A DNA stretch of 64,000 bases from Sandaracinaceae bacterium (GTDB lineage: Bacteria; Myxococcota_A; Polyangia; Polyangiales; Houyiibacteriaceae), in the NCBI GenBank assembly GCA_016706685.1, contig JADJJE010000024.1, positions 1 to 64,000 of the forward strand. Reading direction: 5' to 3'. The notes under the pieces are model-generated. The model was given only the letters and a program-made list of their open reading frames with translations. It had not been told where the DNA came from and did no database searches. A program made the translations under genes and the position numbers. This document shows, piece after piece, positions 17,552-26,402 of this stretch. Numbering within the stretch: position 1 is the stretch's first letter; each line of letters begins with the position of its first letter.

Positions 17552-19925
17552 GCGTGGGCAGCCACCAGCGGTCGAGCGTCGGGTCGCTCGGGTCGTCACC
17601 CTCGGGCTGCCACCACTCGCGCGGCTCTTCGGTGGCCTGCGTAGCGGGTCGATCGGGCGAGGCCCACCAGGGCAGGCCGGGCTGCACGGCCACACCGCGC
17701 GGAGCCCGTGCGGCGGAGGCGGCCCACCACGAGGGCGTGCTGCGGGGGCGCCCCGACGCCGGTTCGGCGGCGAGGCGCAGCGTGAAGCCGACCTGCTGGC
17801 GCGGGCTACGGATGCGTGGCCAGCGCATGGACACGGCGGCGTCCGCGATGCATCGCTCGAGCTCACCACCCGGCAGAACGGACACGAACGCCACGCGCCC
17901 ACCGCGTTCCAGCACGAGGCGCACCCGCACGCTGCGCAGGCTGGGCTGCTGCGCGTGCGCGGCCTCGAGGCAGGGCGACAGGCGCGACATCTGCTCGAGC
18001 GCGTGCGCCTCCACGCTCTCGTTCGACGCGAGGCGCGGCAAGCTGACATCGTCTTCGGCGCTCTCCGGTGCCGGCAGGTCCACGGCTTCGCTGGGCTCCG
18101 ACCCCGCCACCGTCTCGCGTGCGTGCGCAGCGTGAGCCACGGCGTCGGTCAGCGCGGGGTGCGTGCCGTTGCGCCCCAGCAGCTCCACCAGCTGGGCCCG
18201 CTCGCGGCTGCCGCCCAGTGCGTCAACGGCACGCGCCGCGTGCACTAGCGGCGTTGCGTCCTCGGCGAAGCTGCTGTCCGCGCGGTAGCGGCGCACGAAC
18301 GCCAGCAGCGGGGCGAGCGCCTCCGCGCCGCCCCAGCGCACCAGCTGATCGATGACCAGGGGGAGCGCCTCGAGCGGTGTGGCCGGCTCGTCGAGGTGGC
18401 CCAGCAGCGCGGCGTAGGCGTCGGTGCGCTCGGCCCGCGCGAGCGCCGGAATGATGGCGTGCAGCGGCGGAGGGGACCGCTCGCCCCCTTCGGCCAGGAA
18501 GTCGTAGCGACCGCCCAGCGCCTGCACCAGCGCGTCGGTGTCGCTCGCGCGTGCCCGCAGCGTCATGGCGATGGCGTCGCGCACCGGCGGTTCCGTGCGG
18601 CGATCCACGTAGATGGCCAGGAGCCCCGCGGCGACGCTCTCGGTGACGGTGGTCAGCAGATGGGCGGCATACACTTGATTCGGAACGGTGCGCGTGTCGT
18701 GCGCGCGCAACACGCCCAGCAGGCTCGAACCGGGATCGGGGGGCGGCCGTGCTTCCACCGTGCGCGTGTCGGGGCCGGTGCCCGGCACGGCTTGGGCCGA
18801 CCGCAGCGGCGGCAACGCTTGCTCGAAGCGCAGGGAGCCGTCGTCGGGGTGCAGGCCCTCGAGCCGACCGTCGGCGTGCAGCAGCGTCAAGCCGTCCGCC
18901 GTGGCCAGCGTCGCGACCGGCGGCGTGGTCAGCGTGTGGACGAAGCGGAACGCCCCCACGCCATCGAAGGCGAAGACATGGCCGTGCGTGATCACGTAGA
19001 CCCGATCGGCGCCTGGTGTGTCCGATGGCTCGAGCGGCACGCGCGCCCAGTGCACTGGCGCGGGACGTGCTGCGTTCGACGTTGCGCCACGCTCGCCGCC
19101 TTCTGCGCCGGGCTCGCGCGGCGGTGTGTGGTCCAGCTGGGCGTCGAACGGCGGTGCGGGCACGAGCGCCAGATCCGGATCCAGCACCGCGTCGGCCGCG
19201 TTCGTGTCGGCGACGCCCGGACGCAGCGCGTACGCGCGCCGCCCACCGAAGTAGACGCGCCCCTGGTCCATGCGCGCCCAGCGAATGGTGTCGTCGTGGG
19301 AGCGCCGTCGTGCGCGCTCCGTGCCGTCGCCCGCGTCGAGCAGCAGCAGCTCGTGTCCGTCGTGGGGGATCAGCAGCAGGCCCGCGCGCAGCAGCGGCGC
19401 ACCCAGGTCTCCATCGGCGGGGAGTCGGTGTGTGACCTGCACGCCACCGGCGCCGACGGTGCCGAGCCTGATCTGGGCGCGGCGTGGGCTGGTGGCCTCG
19501 ATCACGGCCAGCCGTTCCCCTTCGACCGACGCCCCCACCAGCTGGGTGCGTTCATCACGCGGCACGCTCCCGAGGTCGTTGCCCTCAGGCCATCGGCGCA
19601 GTCCGAGGCGGGCCGCGGAGACCTCGCCGATGGAATCTCCGCACACCAGCAGCTCTGCGGCGGTGCTCGCGGTGCGGTACCGCTCGTGACCCGCAGCGTC
19701 CACGAAGATCAGCTCCCCAGCCGCAGTGAGCGCGGCAAAGCCTGGCGTGCGCGGGTCGAGCGGCACCGCGAGCGCGTGTTGGGCGAGCTGATCCAGCGTG
19801 GCGCTGGCGTTGGCCGGACGGCGCGGGTCCACCGTGGCCGGGGTGTGACCTCCGCAGCCCGCGGCCACGAGGCATACCGCCAACGCTGCATGCCGCAGCG
19901 GAGGACGCGACGAGGCTCGATTCAT
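17538..19925 (-). CDS. Lipoprotein with propeller-like, HEAT-like and TonB-C-like regions
   Basis: A 795-residue protein with lipobox AAGC at the N-terminus (ATG at 19925; the longer frame upstream is not supported). Residues about 35-330 look like a PQQ-type beta-propeller (repeated VYFGG, VYVITHGHVFAFDGVG, LHADGRLEGLHPDDGSLRF). About 380-560 are helical HEAT-like repeats (VAAGLLAIYVDRRTEPPVRDAIAMTL). The segment near 660-720 (RVRLVLERGGRVAFVSVLPG, then CIADAAVSMRWP) resembles the AgmX/TonB C-terminal fold. The tail is tryptophan- and proline-rich. Its ATG overlaps the upstream HEAT gene stop, so the two are coupled. I do not recognise a named family; an envelope scaffold is the inference. 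Confidence 0.65.
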   Translation of the reverse strand: MNRASSRPPLRHAALAVCLVAAGCGGHTPATVDPRRPANASATLDQLAQHALAVPLDPRTPGFAALTAAGELIFVDAAGHERYRTASTAAELLVCGDSIGEVSAARLGLRRWPEGNDLGSVPRDERTQLVGASVEGERLAVIEATSPRRAQIRLGTVGAGGVQVTHRLPADGDLGAPLLRAGLLLIPHDGHELLLLDAGDGTERARRRSHDDTIRWARMDQGRVYFGGRRAYALRPGVADTNAADAVLDPDLALVPAPPFDAQLDHTPPREPGAEGGERGATSNAARPAPVHWARVPLEPSDTPGADRVYVITHGHVFAFDGVGAFRFVHTLTTPPVATLATADGLTLLHADGRLEGLHPDDGSLRFEQALPPLRSAQAVPGTGPDTRTVEARPPPDPGSSLLGVLRAHDTRTVPNQVYAAHLLTTVTESVAAGLLAIYVDRRTEPPVRDAIAMTLRARASDTDALVQALGGRYDFLAEGGERSPPPLHAIIPALARAERTDAYAALLGHLDEPATPLEALPLVIDQLVRWGGAEALAPLLAFVRRYRADSSFAEDATPLVHAARAVDALGGSRERAQLVELLGRNGTHPALTDAVAHAAHARETVAGSEPSEAVDLPAPESAEDDVSLPRLASNESVEAHALEQMSRLSPCLEAAHAQQPSLRSVRVRLVLERGGRVAFVSVLPGGELERCIADAAVSMRWPRIRSPRQQVGFTLRLAAEPASGRPRSTPSWWAASAARAPRGVAVQPGLPWWASPDRPATQATEEPREWWQPEGDDPSDPTLDRWWLPTPDAP

Positions 19926-20776
19926 GGCACACCCGGTGGGGCTTCGGGCGTCTCCGCCGGCGCTCCGGGTGCCGCGTTCGCAGGCTGTACGGGTTGCGGT
20001 GGCTGCCCTGGCTGCCCCGGGCGCACGCGCGGGCGCAGAGGGATGCGCCGGATGCTGCGCTCGAGGTCGGCGCGCAGCGAAGCCGGTGCGCTGGCCGGAA
20101 GCTCGCGATGCCACTGCACCAGGAAGCCACGCACCTCGAGCCCGGACACCTCGAAGAGCCGATGCAGCACGCCTTGCTTCAGCTCCCACGAGAGGTCCGC
20201 GCGGCGAACGATGCGCGCGTAGCCCTCCAGCATGGCGCCCAACGGGACGCGCTCGAGGTGGCCGTCGTAGCGCGGCAGCTCGGCCTCACTGACCAGCGCG
20301 CCGATGGAGCGCGTGGCGTCGTGCACGCCGCGCTCGAGCGCGAGGAACAAGCGGGGGAGCGCCTCGTGGGCCCCCATCTCGCCGAGCGCCCGGGCGCACA
20401 AGCCGCGGATGCTGGCGTCCGCGTCGGACAGCCCCCGTGACACGGCCTCCCGCGCGTCCGGGCCTCGCAGGCTGGCGAGCGCCAGGTAGGCCCGCCGGCG
20501 CGCGCCCACGCGCCGATGCAGCGTGAGCGAGACCAGCGCCGCCGTGGCGCCCTCGTCGGCGCGCTCGCGCAGAGCGTCGATGGCGGCGTCCACCTCGGCG
20601 TCCGTGCCACCGGCGAGCGCAGCGTCCACCAGGGGAGCGAGCGCTGCTGTGGGGGCCGGTCGGGTGCGCTGTGCGGTGGCGTTGCCGGACACCCATGGGA
20701 GCGCGAGTGCCAGGCACGTGGCGAGGGCCGCGGCAGCCCGTGGAGGCGGCCGTAACGCGATCGCGGAGCGCTCCAC
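19922..20776 (-). CDS. Exported HEAT-repeat protein
   Basis: A protein of about 284 residues (GTG start at 20776; a frame from 20866 would give 314). The N-terminus is a signal-like helix (RAAAALATCLALALPWVSG) ending near GNATAQ. Helical HEAT-like pairs follow: RRAYLALASLRGPDAREAVSRGL and ASIRGLCARALGEMGAHEALPRLFLALERG are the clearest. The C-terminus is proline-rich (PGQPGQPPQPVQPA). HEAT arrays bind partner proteins; the partner could be the coupled propeller/HEAT lipoprotein, whose ATG overlaps this stop. It diverges from the NAGPA-like gene at 20919. Confidence 0.7.
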   Translation of the reverse strand: MERSAIALRPPPRAAAALATCLALALPWVSGNATAQRTRPAPTAALAPLVDAALAGGTDAEVDAAIDALRERADEGATAALVSLTLHRRVGARRRAYLALASLRGPDAREAVSRGLSDADASIRGLCARALGEMGAHEALPRLFLALERGVHDATRSIGALVSEAELPRYDGHLERVPLGAMLEGYARIVRRADLSWELKQGVLHRLFEVSGLEVRGFLVQWHRELPASAPASLRADLERSIRRIPLRPRVRPGQPGQPPQPVQPANAAPGAPAETPEAPPGVP

Positions 20777-20918
20777 GGTGAGGCTCGGAGCGAAGGGGGG
20801 CGCGACATCACGGCGGAACGGGACCACGGCCAGAGCCTGCCACAACTGCCCCCCCGTCGCCCTCACGAAGGGCCGCTCCCTGCTCGCGCGTGCAGCGCCC
20901 TCCTGCTACGCCTCGCAC

Positions 20919-23600
20919 GTGCCGCGTCAATCCTGGACCTCCGCGCTACGGCAGCACGTCGCCGCTCGGCGCAACCTGCTCGCCACGTGCGCCATCCTCG
21001 GCGCGCTGCTCGTGGTCTATGACCAGAGCGGCGTGCGGGCCGCGTCCGATCTTCCCACCGCGCTCGGCGCGGCCCTCGACAGCCAGGGGCTCGAGCTCGA
21101 CCCCTCGTCGCTCATCTGGATGGACGAGCCCACGGCACCCACCGGGCTGCGCTCGGCCATCTTCATCGCGGCCTCGCAGCAGGGCGACGCCGAGGTCTAT
21201 CACGCGCGCATCCGCGCCGGCGCCACGTCCGTGCTGGGCGTGCACGCGCTCAGCAACCTGACGCGCACGGCAGGTGCCGACGAGTTCGCGCTCACCCGCG
21301 TGGACGACCACACGGCGGCCTATCTCAGTCGCGTGCTCGACGGTGTGGACGCGCTGACGCTGCTGGATCTGCGTGGGGAGCCCGCCTCGCTGACGGCCGG
21401 CTGGTCCGCGCGCACGCGCACCCAGAACCAGGTCACCAATTTCCAAGAGACCGGGCGGCGCCAGGGCTTCGGGCGCACGCGCGTGAGCTTCGGCACGGCC
21501 GAGGCGGAGGCCGCGCTGAGCGTGGACGCGGGCACCGTGCGCGTGGTGGGCGGCGCGCTCCACCTGGCCATGGCGCGCGACGCCCACGGCGTGTGGCAGG
21601 CGCGCGAAGGAGCCGACCTGGTGGAGGTGCGCGCGGCCGAGAAGGGTGAGCCGGGCACCATCACGTGGGTGGTGGACAGCGTGCGCAACCTGAGCTTCGT
21701 GGGGCCCGAGCCCATCGCCTGGCTCGAGCACCGCGTGTTCGGTGTGCGCGACGTCTTCCAGCGCGTCTGGTACCGCGTGGCCGGCGCATCGGAAGAAGAA
21801 GCCGAGGCCGAGGCTGCCGCCGACCTGTCCATCGAGCCCGAGAGCGCGCGCCGCGCCGAGCTGTCGGTCACCGACCCCGAGCTGGGCTGGCCGCCTGCGC
21901 CGCTCGAGGCCCGCGTGCCGGGGCGCGCCAGCGGGGAGGGCGAGTGGAACCCCATCGTGGACGACCCCTTCGTGCGGTCGTATCCCAACGCGCCGCCGGC
22001 GTTCTACAGCACGCATCTCCGCGTGGACATCGAGCGCCCCTACACGCGCGTCTACATGGTGGTGTGGGACCCGCGCCAGGTGCAGCTGCGCGTCATGACC
22101 GGCACGCGCGAGCCCGAGAGCGCCACGGGTGAGACGGGCCCTGGCCTGGTGCCGCGCGACCCCGAGACCATGGAGCGCGTGGTGGCGGGCTTCAACGGCG
22201 GCTTCCAGTCGCTGCACGGTGAGTTCGCGATGATGAGCGAGGGACGCGTCTACCTGCCGCCCAAGCCCTTCGCCGCGACCGTGGCCGTCTACCGCGATGG
22301 ACGCACCTCCATGGGCTCCTGGCGTGATCCGCCCGAGGGCGTCACCACGTTCGAGGAGGAGTGGGCTGTGGCTCAGATCCCCGCCGACGTGGTGGAGATG
22401 CGCCAGAACCTGACGAGTGTGGTGGAGGGCACCGAGGCCAACCCGTGGCGCCGCTGGTGGTGGGGCGCCGCGCCCTCCAACGACGGCCAGCAGGTGTTCA
22501 TCCACCGCTCGGGCATGTGCCTCACGTCCGAGGGGTTCATGGTCTACTTCTGGGGCAAGGCCATGAGCTCGGACGCGCTGGCCAACGCCATGCTGGCGGC
22601 GCGCTGCGTGCGCGGCATCCACCTGGACATGAACGACCGGCACACGGCCTTCGAGCTCTACAACGTGCAGCCGGTCAGCCAGCCGTTCGCGGACATCGGG
22701 CGCCCCATCGACCGCGAGCTCGAGTTCCAGATGAACGTGCCCGACAGCCAGGGCGCCTATCACATGCGCGGCCGCAAGCTGGTGCGCTCCATGACGCCCA
22801 TGCGTTTCCCGCGCTACATCCAGCGCGACCCACGGGACTTCTTCTACCTCACGCTGCGGCCCACGCTGCCGGGCCCCGCCATCGCGCTCAGCGGTGCACC
22901 ACGAGCCGAGGGGGAAGGGCAGTTCCAGACCACGGGCCTGCCCCACGCGGGCTGGCCGCATGCCTTCGCGCGCGCGTTCCTGGGCGGTGAGGCTGGGCAG
23001 CGCACGTGGCTGGTGCGCGTGGACCCACGCCGTGCGCCCCCCGCTCCAGTGGCTCCCGAGGGGCAGACGCGCACGCTCGCCTACCTGCGCGACGCGAACA
23101 CGCAGCGCGGTCCCGTGGCGCTCTACGCCACCGTGGGCATGGTGGGCCGGCGCTATGCGGTGGGGACTGCCCCGGCAGACGCCACGGTGCTGGTGCGCGG
23201 CCGCAGCCTGCGAGACGTGCCAGGCGCCGAGGCCGCCATCGGCGTGGACCACGACGGCTTCCTGCTCTACGCCGAGCGCCAAGCCGGGGACACGCAGCCG
23301 CTGCTCGCGCGCTTGACGGCGGCAGGCGTCACGGATGCGGTCGCGCTCGAGACCACGGTCAGGCTCGCTTTCGTGGTGGGCGATCGCACGATCGGCCCCG
23401 ACGCCTTCGAACGGCCGCTGGAACCAGCGCAGGCCCTGGCCTTCCGCGCGGACGAGCGCCCGGAGACGGAGGTGCTCTTCCCAGACACCCGGCCGCGGCC
23501 GTACATGGAGTGGGGCCGCATCCAGGACACCCGGGTGCGCTATCGCTACGAGTCGGATCGCACCCGACGCTTCTCCCGGGTGCCCGGCGCGCCGCCCTGA
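20919..23600 (+). CDS. Large membrane-anchored protein with NAGPA/DUF2233-like domain
   Basis: An 893-residue protein beginning at a GTG. A single N-terminal helix (LLATCAILGALLVVYDQSGV) should anchor it, with the bulk outside the cytoplasm. The central domain (about 360-620) resembles the phosphodiester glycosidase (NAGPA) / DUF2233 fold: VVAGFNGGFQSLHGEFAMM, then CVRGIHLDMNDRHTAFELYN. The region 275-310 is alanine/glutamate-rich, and the C-terminal third has no assignment. The substrate could be a glycan phosphodiester, but the residues needed for catalysis are not certain. It diverges from the HEAT gene, with a 142-base spacer that should contain both promoters. Confidence 0.6.
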   Translation: MPRQSWTSALRQHVAARRNLLATCAILGALLVVYDQSGVRAASDLPTALGAALDSQGLELDPSSLIWMDEPTAPTGLRSAIFIAASQQGDAEVYHARIRAGATSVLGVHALSNLTRTAGADEFALTRVDDHTAAYLSRVLDGVDALTLLDLRGEPASLTAGWSARTRTQNQVTNFQETGRRQGFGRTRVSFGTAEAEAALSVDAGTVRVVGGALHLAMARDAHGVWQAREGADLVEVRAAEKGEPGTITWVVDSVRNLSFVGPEPIAWLEHRVFGVRDVFQRVWYRVAGASEEEAEAEAAADLSIEPESARRAELSVTDPELGWPPAPLEARVPGRASGEGEWNPIVDDPFVRSYPNAPPAFYSTHLRVDIERPYTRVYMVVWDPRQVQLRVMTGTREPESATGETGPGLVPRDPETMERVVAGFNGGFQSLHGEFAMMSEGRVYLPPKPFAATVAVYRDGRTSMGSWRDPPEGVTTFEEEWAVAQIPADVVEMRQNLTSVVEGTEANPWRRWWWGAAPSNDGQQVFIHRSGMCLTSEGFMVYFWGKAMSSDALANAMLAARCVRGIHLDMNDRHTAFELYNVQPVSQPFADIGRPIDRELEFQMNVPDSQGAYHMRGRKLVRSMTPMRFPRYIQRDPRDFFYLTLRPTLPGPAIALSGAPRAEGEGQFQTTGLPHAGWPHAFARAFLGGEAGQRTWLVRVDPRRAPPAPVAPEGQTRTLAYLRDANTQRGPVALYATVGMVGRRYAVGTAPADATVLVRGRSLRDVPGAEAAIGVDHDGFLLYAERQAGDTQPLLARLTAAGVTDAVALETTVRLAFVVGDRTIGPDAFERPLEPAQALAFRADERPETEVLFPDTRPRPYMEWGRIQDTRVRYRYESDRTRRFSRVPGAPP

Positions 23601-23636
23601 TCGCCAGCTTTCCGAAAACGTAGCGTTATCGCGCTA

Positions 23637-23666
23637 TTGACCGCATTCACCGGCTTTGTCTATCCT
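23637..23666 (+). promoter_or_regulatory. Sigma-70-type promoter for the PEGA kinase
   Basis: TTGACC (23637-23642), an 18-base spacer and TATCCT (23661-23666) lie 42 bases before the GTG at 23708, in a spacer that is AT-richer than its surroundings. Confidence 0.5.
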
Positions 23667-23707
23667 TGCGCGTCCTTGGACCCCAAGCGCGCACGAAAGA
23701 CCCCCCA

Positions 23708-26395
23708 GTGAAGCAGCCCATCCCCTTCGGCAATTATCTCTTGCTGGAGCGAGTCAACATCGGCGGAATGGCCGAAGTCTTCAAAGCGAAGGCCTTCGGC
23801 GTGGAGGGTTTCGAGCGCCTCGTCGCCGTGAAGCGAATCCTGCCGAGCATCGCGGAGGACCAAGAGTTCATCACGATGTTCATCGACGAGGCGAAGATCG
23901 CGGTGCAGCTGTCGCACGCGAACATCTGCCAGATCTTCGACCTCGGAAAGGTGGGCGACAGCTTCTTCATCGCCATGGAGTTCTGCGCGGGCAAGGACGT
24001 GCGCGCCATCTTCGACCGTGGGCGCAAGCTCAAGGAGACCGTGCCCATCCCCATGGCCTGCTACACCATCATGAAGGTGTGTGAGGGCCTGGACTACGCG
24101 CACAACAAGAAGGACGCCGCCAGCCGGGATCTGCACTTGGTGCACCGCGACGTGAGCCCGCAGAACCTGCTCGTCACGTGGGACGGCGAGATCAAGATCG
24201 TGGACTTCGGCATCGCCAAGGCCGCCAACAAAGCGGGAAAGACGCAGGCCGGAATCCTCAAGGGGAAATTCGGTTACATGTCCCCGGAGCAGGTGCGCGG
24301 TCTGCCCATTGACCGGCGCTCCGATGTCTTCGCCGTGGGTATCTGCCTCTACGAGCTGCTCACCGGCGAGCGCCTGTTCTACGGCGACAGCGACTTCAAC
24401 ACGCTCGAGATGGTCCGCAACGTCGAGATCGTCCCCGCCACCACCTACAACAAGAGCATCCCGCAGGAGCTCGAGCGCATCCTCTTGAAGGCACTCGCGA
24501 AGGACGTCGACGACCGCTACCAGACGGCGATGGACCTCCATGACGACCTCCAGTCGTTCATGTACACGAGCGGCAACTTCTTCGCCCGCAAGGACCTCAG
24601 CGCCTACATGCGCCAGACGTTTGCCGAGGAAGTGGCCAAAGAGGCCGCCCGCGACGAACAATACCGAAAGATCAAAGCGCCAGCGGCGTCGCCCCCAGCA
24701 AAGGGCGCACCCAAGGCGCCTCCCACGTTGCCGGCTACATCCGGCGCCAAAGCCACGAGCCAGGGTCAGGGTCCAGCCACTATGTCGAACGTACCACCAC
24801 CACCACCCGGAGGCGGCTCTCCGAAGAAGCCCGTCAATCAGCCCAGCCAGACCATTCAAGGAGTGGGTGGGGCGCCTTCGCTGCGTGGCGGGAGCTTGCC
24901 TCCGCCCATTCCGGGCGTGCGGGCCAGCGCGCCCACGCCGCCCCCGCCGGCCACGCCGGCGCCTGCCATGGACATGGACTGGGACGACGACGGCGAGGCC
25001 ACCCAGATCTACGACAAGTTCGACGAGATCGAGGGCCTGTCCGCCACGCCCCTCGGTGGCGCTCCCGCTTCGACCACGCTGTCGGGTGGCCTCTCGGCGC
25101 CCATCGTCTCGGCTGGGCCCATGGGAAATCCGTCGCCCTTCGATGACCTGCCCGCAGGGAGCCCTGCGGCCACCCCGGCCACCAGCAAGGTCGCCGACCC
25201 TGCGCCTGCGAAGGCCGCCGAAAAAGCGGCCACGCCAGCGAGTGGCGAGAAGAAGAGCATGGGGCCCATGGTCATCGGGTTGGTCGCCGTGCTGCTGGGC
25301 CTCGCCGCCGCCGCATGGTTCCTCCTGGCCAAGGACCCCGGCACCATCCGCCTCGCCACCGACCCGCCGGAGAGCGAGGTCTACATGGACAGCGTCCGTG
25401 TCGCTGGCTCGAGCAGCCCCTTCATCATCACCAACGTGACGCCCGGCGTGCCGCACATCATCGAGGTGCGCGCCGAGGGCTTCCGCTCGTGGTCTGCCCC
25501 CATCACCGTGCAGTCGGGTCAGGAGCTGTCCATGGACGCCGTGGCGCTCCGCCCCGAAGGCGCCGCAGGTACCACGCGCGTGGCAGCCGGCACCGGCGGG
25601 TTCACGCTCAACACCACTCCGCCCGGCGCCACGGTCTACGTGGACGGAACCCGGGTCCCGGGCACCACGCCGGTCACCGCCGCAGACCTGAGCGCGGGTG
25701 CCCACCAGGTGCGCGTGGAGATGGAAGGCCACGGCACGTGGCAGGACGAGATCGTCATTGCGGCGGGGCAGACCGTCGCCGTCCCGTCGGTGACGCTGAG
25801 CCCGGCCGATGTGCTGGTGCGCTTCGCCAGTACGCCCCCCGGCGCCAGCGTGCTGCTGGTGGGCCCGAGCCGCGAGCGTCGCCTGGGCGTGACGCCCACC
25901 GAGGTGGACGTGGACATGCAGCACGGCCCCTACACGGTGCGCATGACGCTGGACGGCTATGCCGAGTGGAGCGAGCCACTTCAGGTCACCGGCACCGCGC
26001 GCGAGTTCGACGTCAACGCGACGCTGCAGCGCGCCGGCCGCGTCGGGCCGGGGACCACCACGGCGGGCACCCCGCCCACGGGGACCATGACCGCAGACGC
26101 CACCGACATGGCCGACACCACCACTGTGGCCGCCATGGACGAGCCGGCGGAGACGCCGATGACCGCGGGCGGCACGGGCCCGGGCACGCTGCGCATCAAC
26201 ACGCGCCCCTGGTCGCAGGTCTACGTGGACGGCCGCCTCATCGGCAACACCCCGCAGATGAACATCTCGCTGCCCGCGGGCTCGCACCGCGTCACGCTGG
26301 TGAACCCCGACTTCAACATCCGGCAGAGCGTCTCGGTCACCATCGAGGCGGGTCAGGTCACGACGCGGGTGCTCACGCTCGACCGGCCCGAGTAG
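23708..26395 (+). CDS. Ser/Thr protein kinase with four extracytoplasmic PEGA repeats
   Basis: An 895-residue Hanks-type kinase. The kinase domain spans about 7-285, with catalytic lysine K42, HRD at 146-148 (D148 catalytic) and DFG at 166-168. A long proline/alanine-rich linker follows (about 315-515). One membrane helix lies near 518-541 (VIGLVAVLLGLAAAAWFLLA). The outside part has four PEGA-like repeats (about 544-610, 634-700, 702-775 and 830-893), each with the pattern PPxxxVYVDG ... GVTP ... VRVEMEG. PEGA domains bind cell-wall or surface components, so this is probably an envelope sensor. The start is a GTG, chosen because FGNYLLLERVNIGG begins the kinase. It precedes the TMTC-like gene by seven bases. 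Confidence 0.93.
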   Translation: MKQPIPFGNYLLLERVNIGGMAEVFKAKAFGVEGFERLVAVKRILPSIAEDQEFITMFIDEAKIAVQLSHANICQIFDLGKVGDSFFIAMEFCAGKDVRAIFDRGRKLKETVPIPMACYTIMKVCEGLDYAHNKKDAASRDLHLVHRDVSPQNLLVTWDGEIKIVDFGIAKAANKAGKTQAGILKGKFGYMSPEQVRGLPIDRRSDVFAVGICLYELLTGERLFYGDSDFNTLEMVRNVEIVPATTYNKSIPQELERILLKALAKDVDDRYQTAMDLHDDLQSFMYTSGNFFARKDLSAYMRQTFAEEVAKEAARDEQYRKIKAPAASPPAKGAPKAPPTLPATSGAKATSQGQGPATMSNVPPPPPGGGSPKKPVNQPSQTIQGVGGAPSLRGGSLPPPIPGVRASAPTPPPPATPAPAMDMDWDDDGEATQIYDKFDEIEGLSATPLGGAPASTTLSGGLSAPIVSAGPMGNPSPFDDLPAGSPAATPATSKVADPAPAKAAEKAATPASGEKKSMGPMVIGLVAVLLGLAAAAWFLLAKDPGTIRLATDPPESEVYMDSVRVAGSSSPFIITNVTPGVPHIIEVRAEGFRSWSAPITVQSGQELSMDAVALRPEGAAGTTRVAAGTGGFTLNTTPPGATVYVDGTRVPGTTPVTAADLSAGAHQVRVEMEGHGTWQDEIVIAAGQTVAVPSVTLSPADVLVRFASTPPGASVLLVGPSRERRLGVTPTEVDVDMQHGPYTVRMTLDGYAEWSEPLQVTGTAREFDVNATLQRAGRVGPGTTTAGTPPTGTMTADATDMADTTTVAAMDEPAETPMTAGGTGPGTLRINTRPWSQVYVDGRLIGNTPQMNISLPAGSHRVTLVNPDFNIRQSVSVTIEAGQVTTRVLTLDRPE

Positions 26396-26402
26396 CCAGC
26401 CG

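Noticed and set aside
18396..20222. 608-codon plus-strand frame opposite the propeller and HEAT genes
   Set aside because: No domain pattern; the minus strand has lipobox, propeller and HEAT features.
20946..23282. 778-codon minus-strand frame
   Set aside because: Antisense to the NAGPA-like gene and compositionally a shadow frame.
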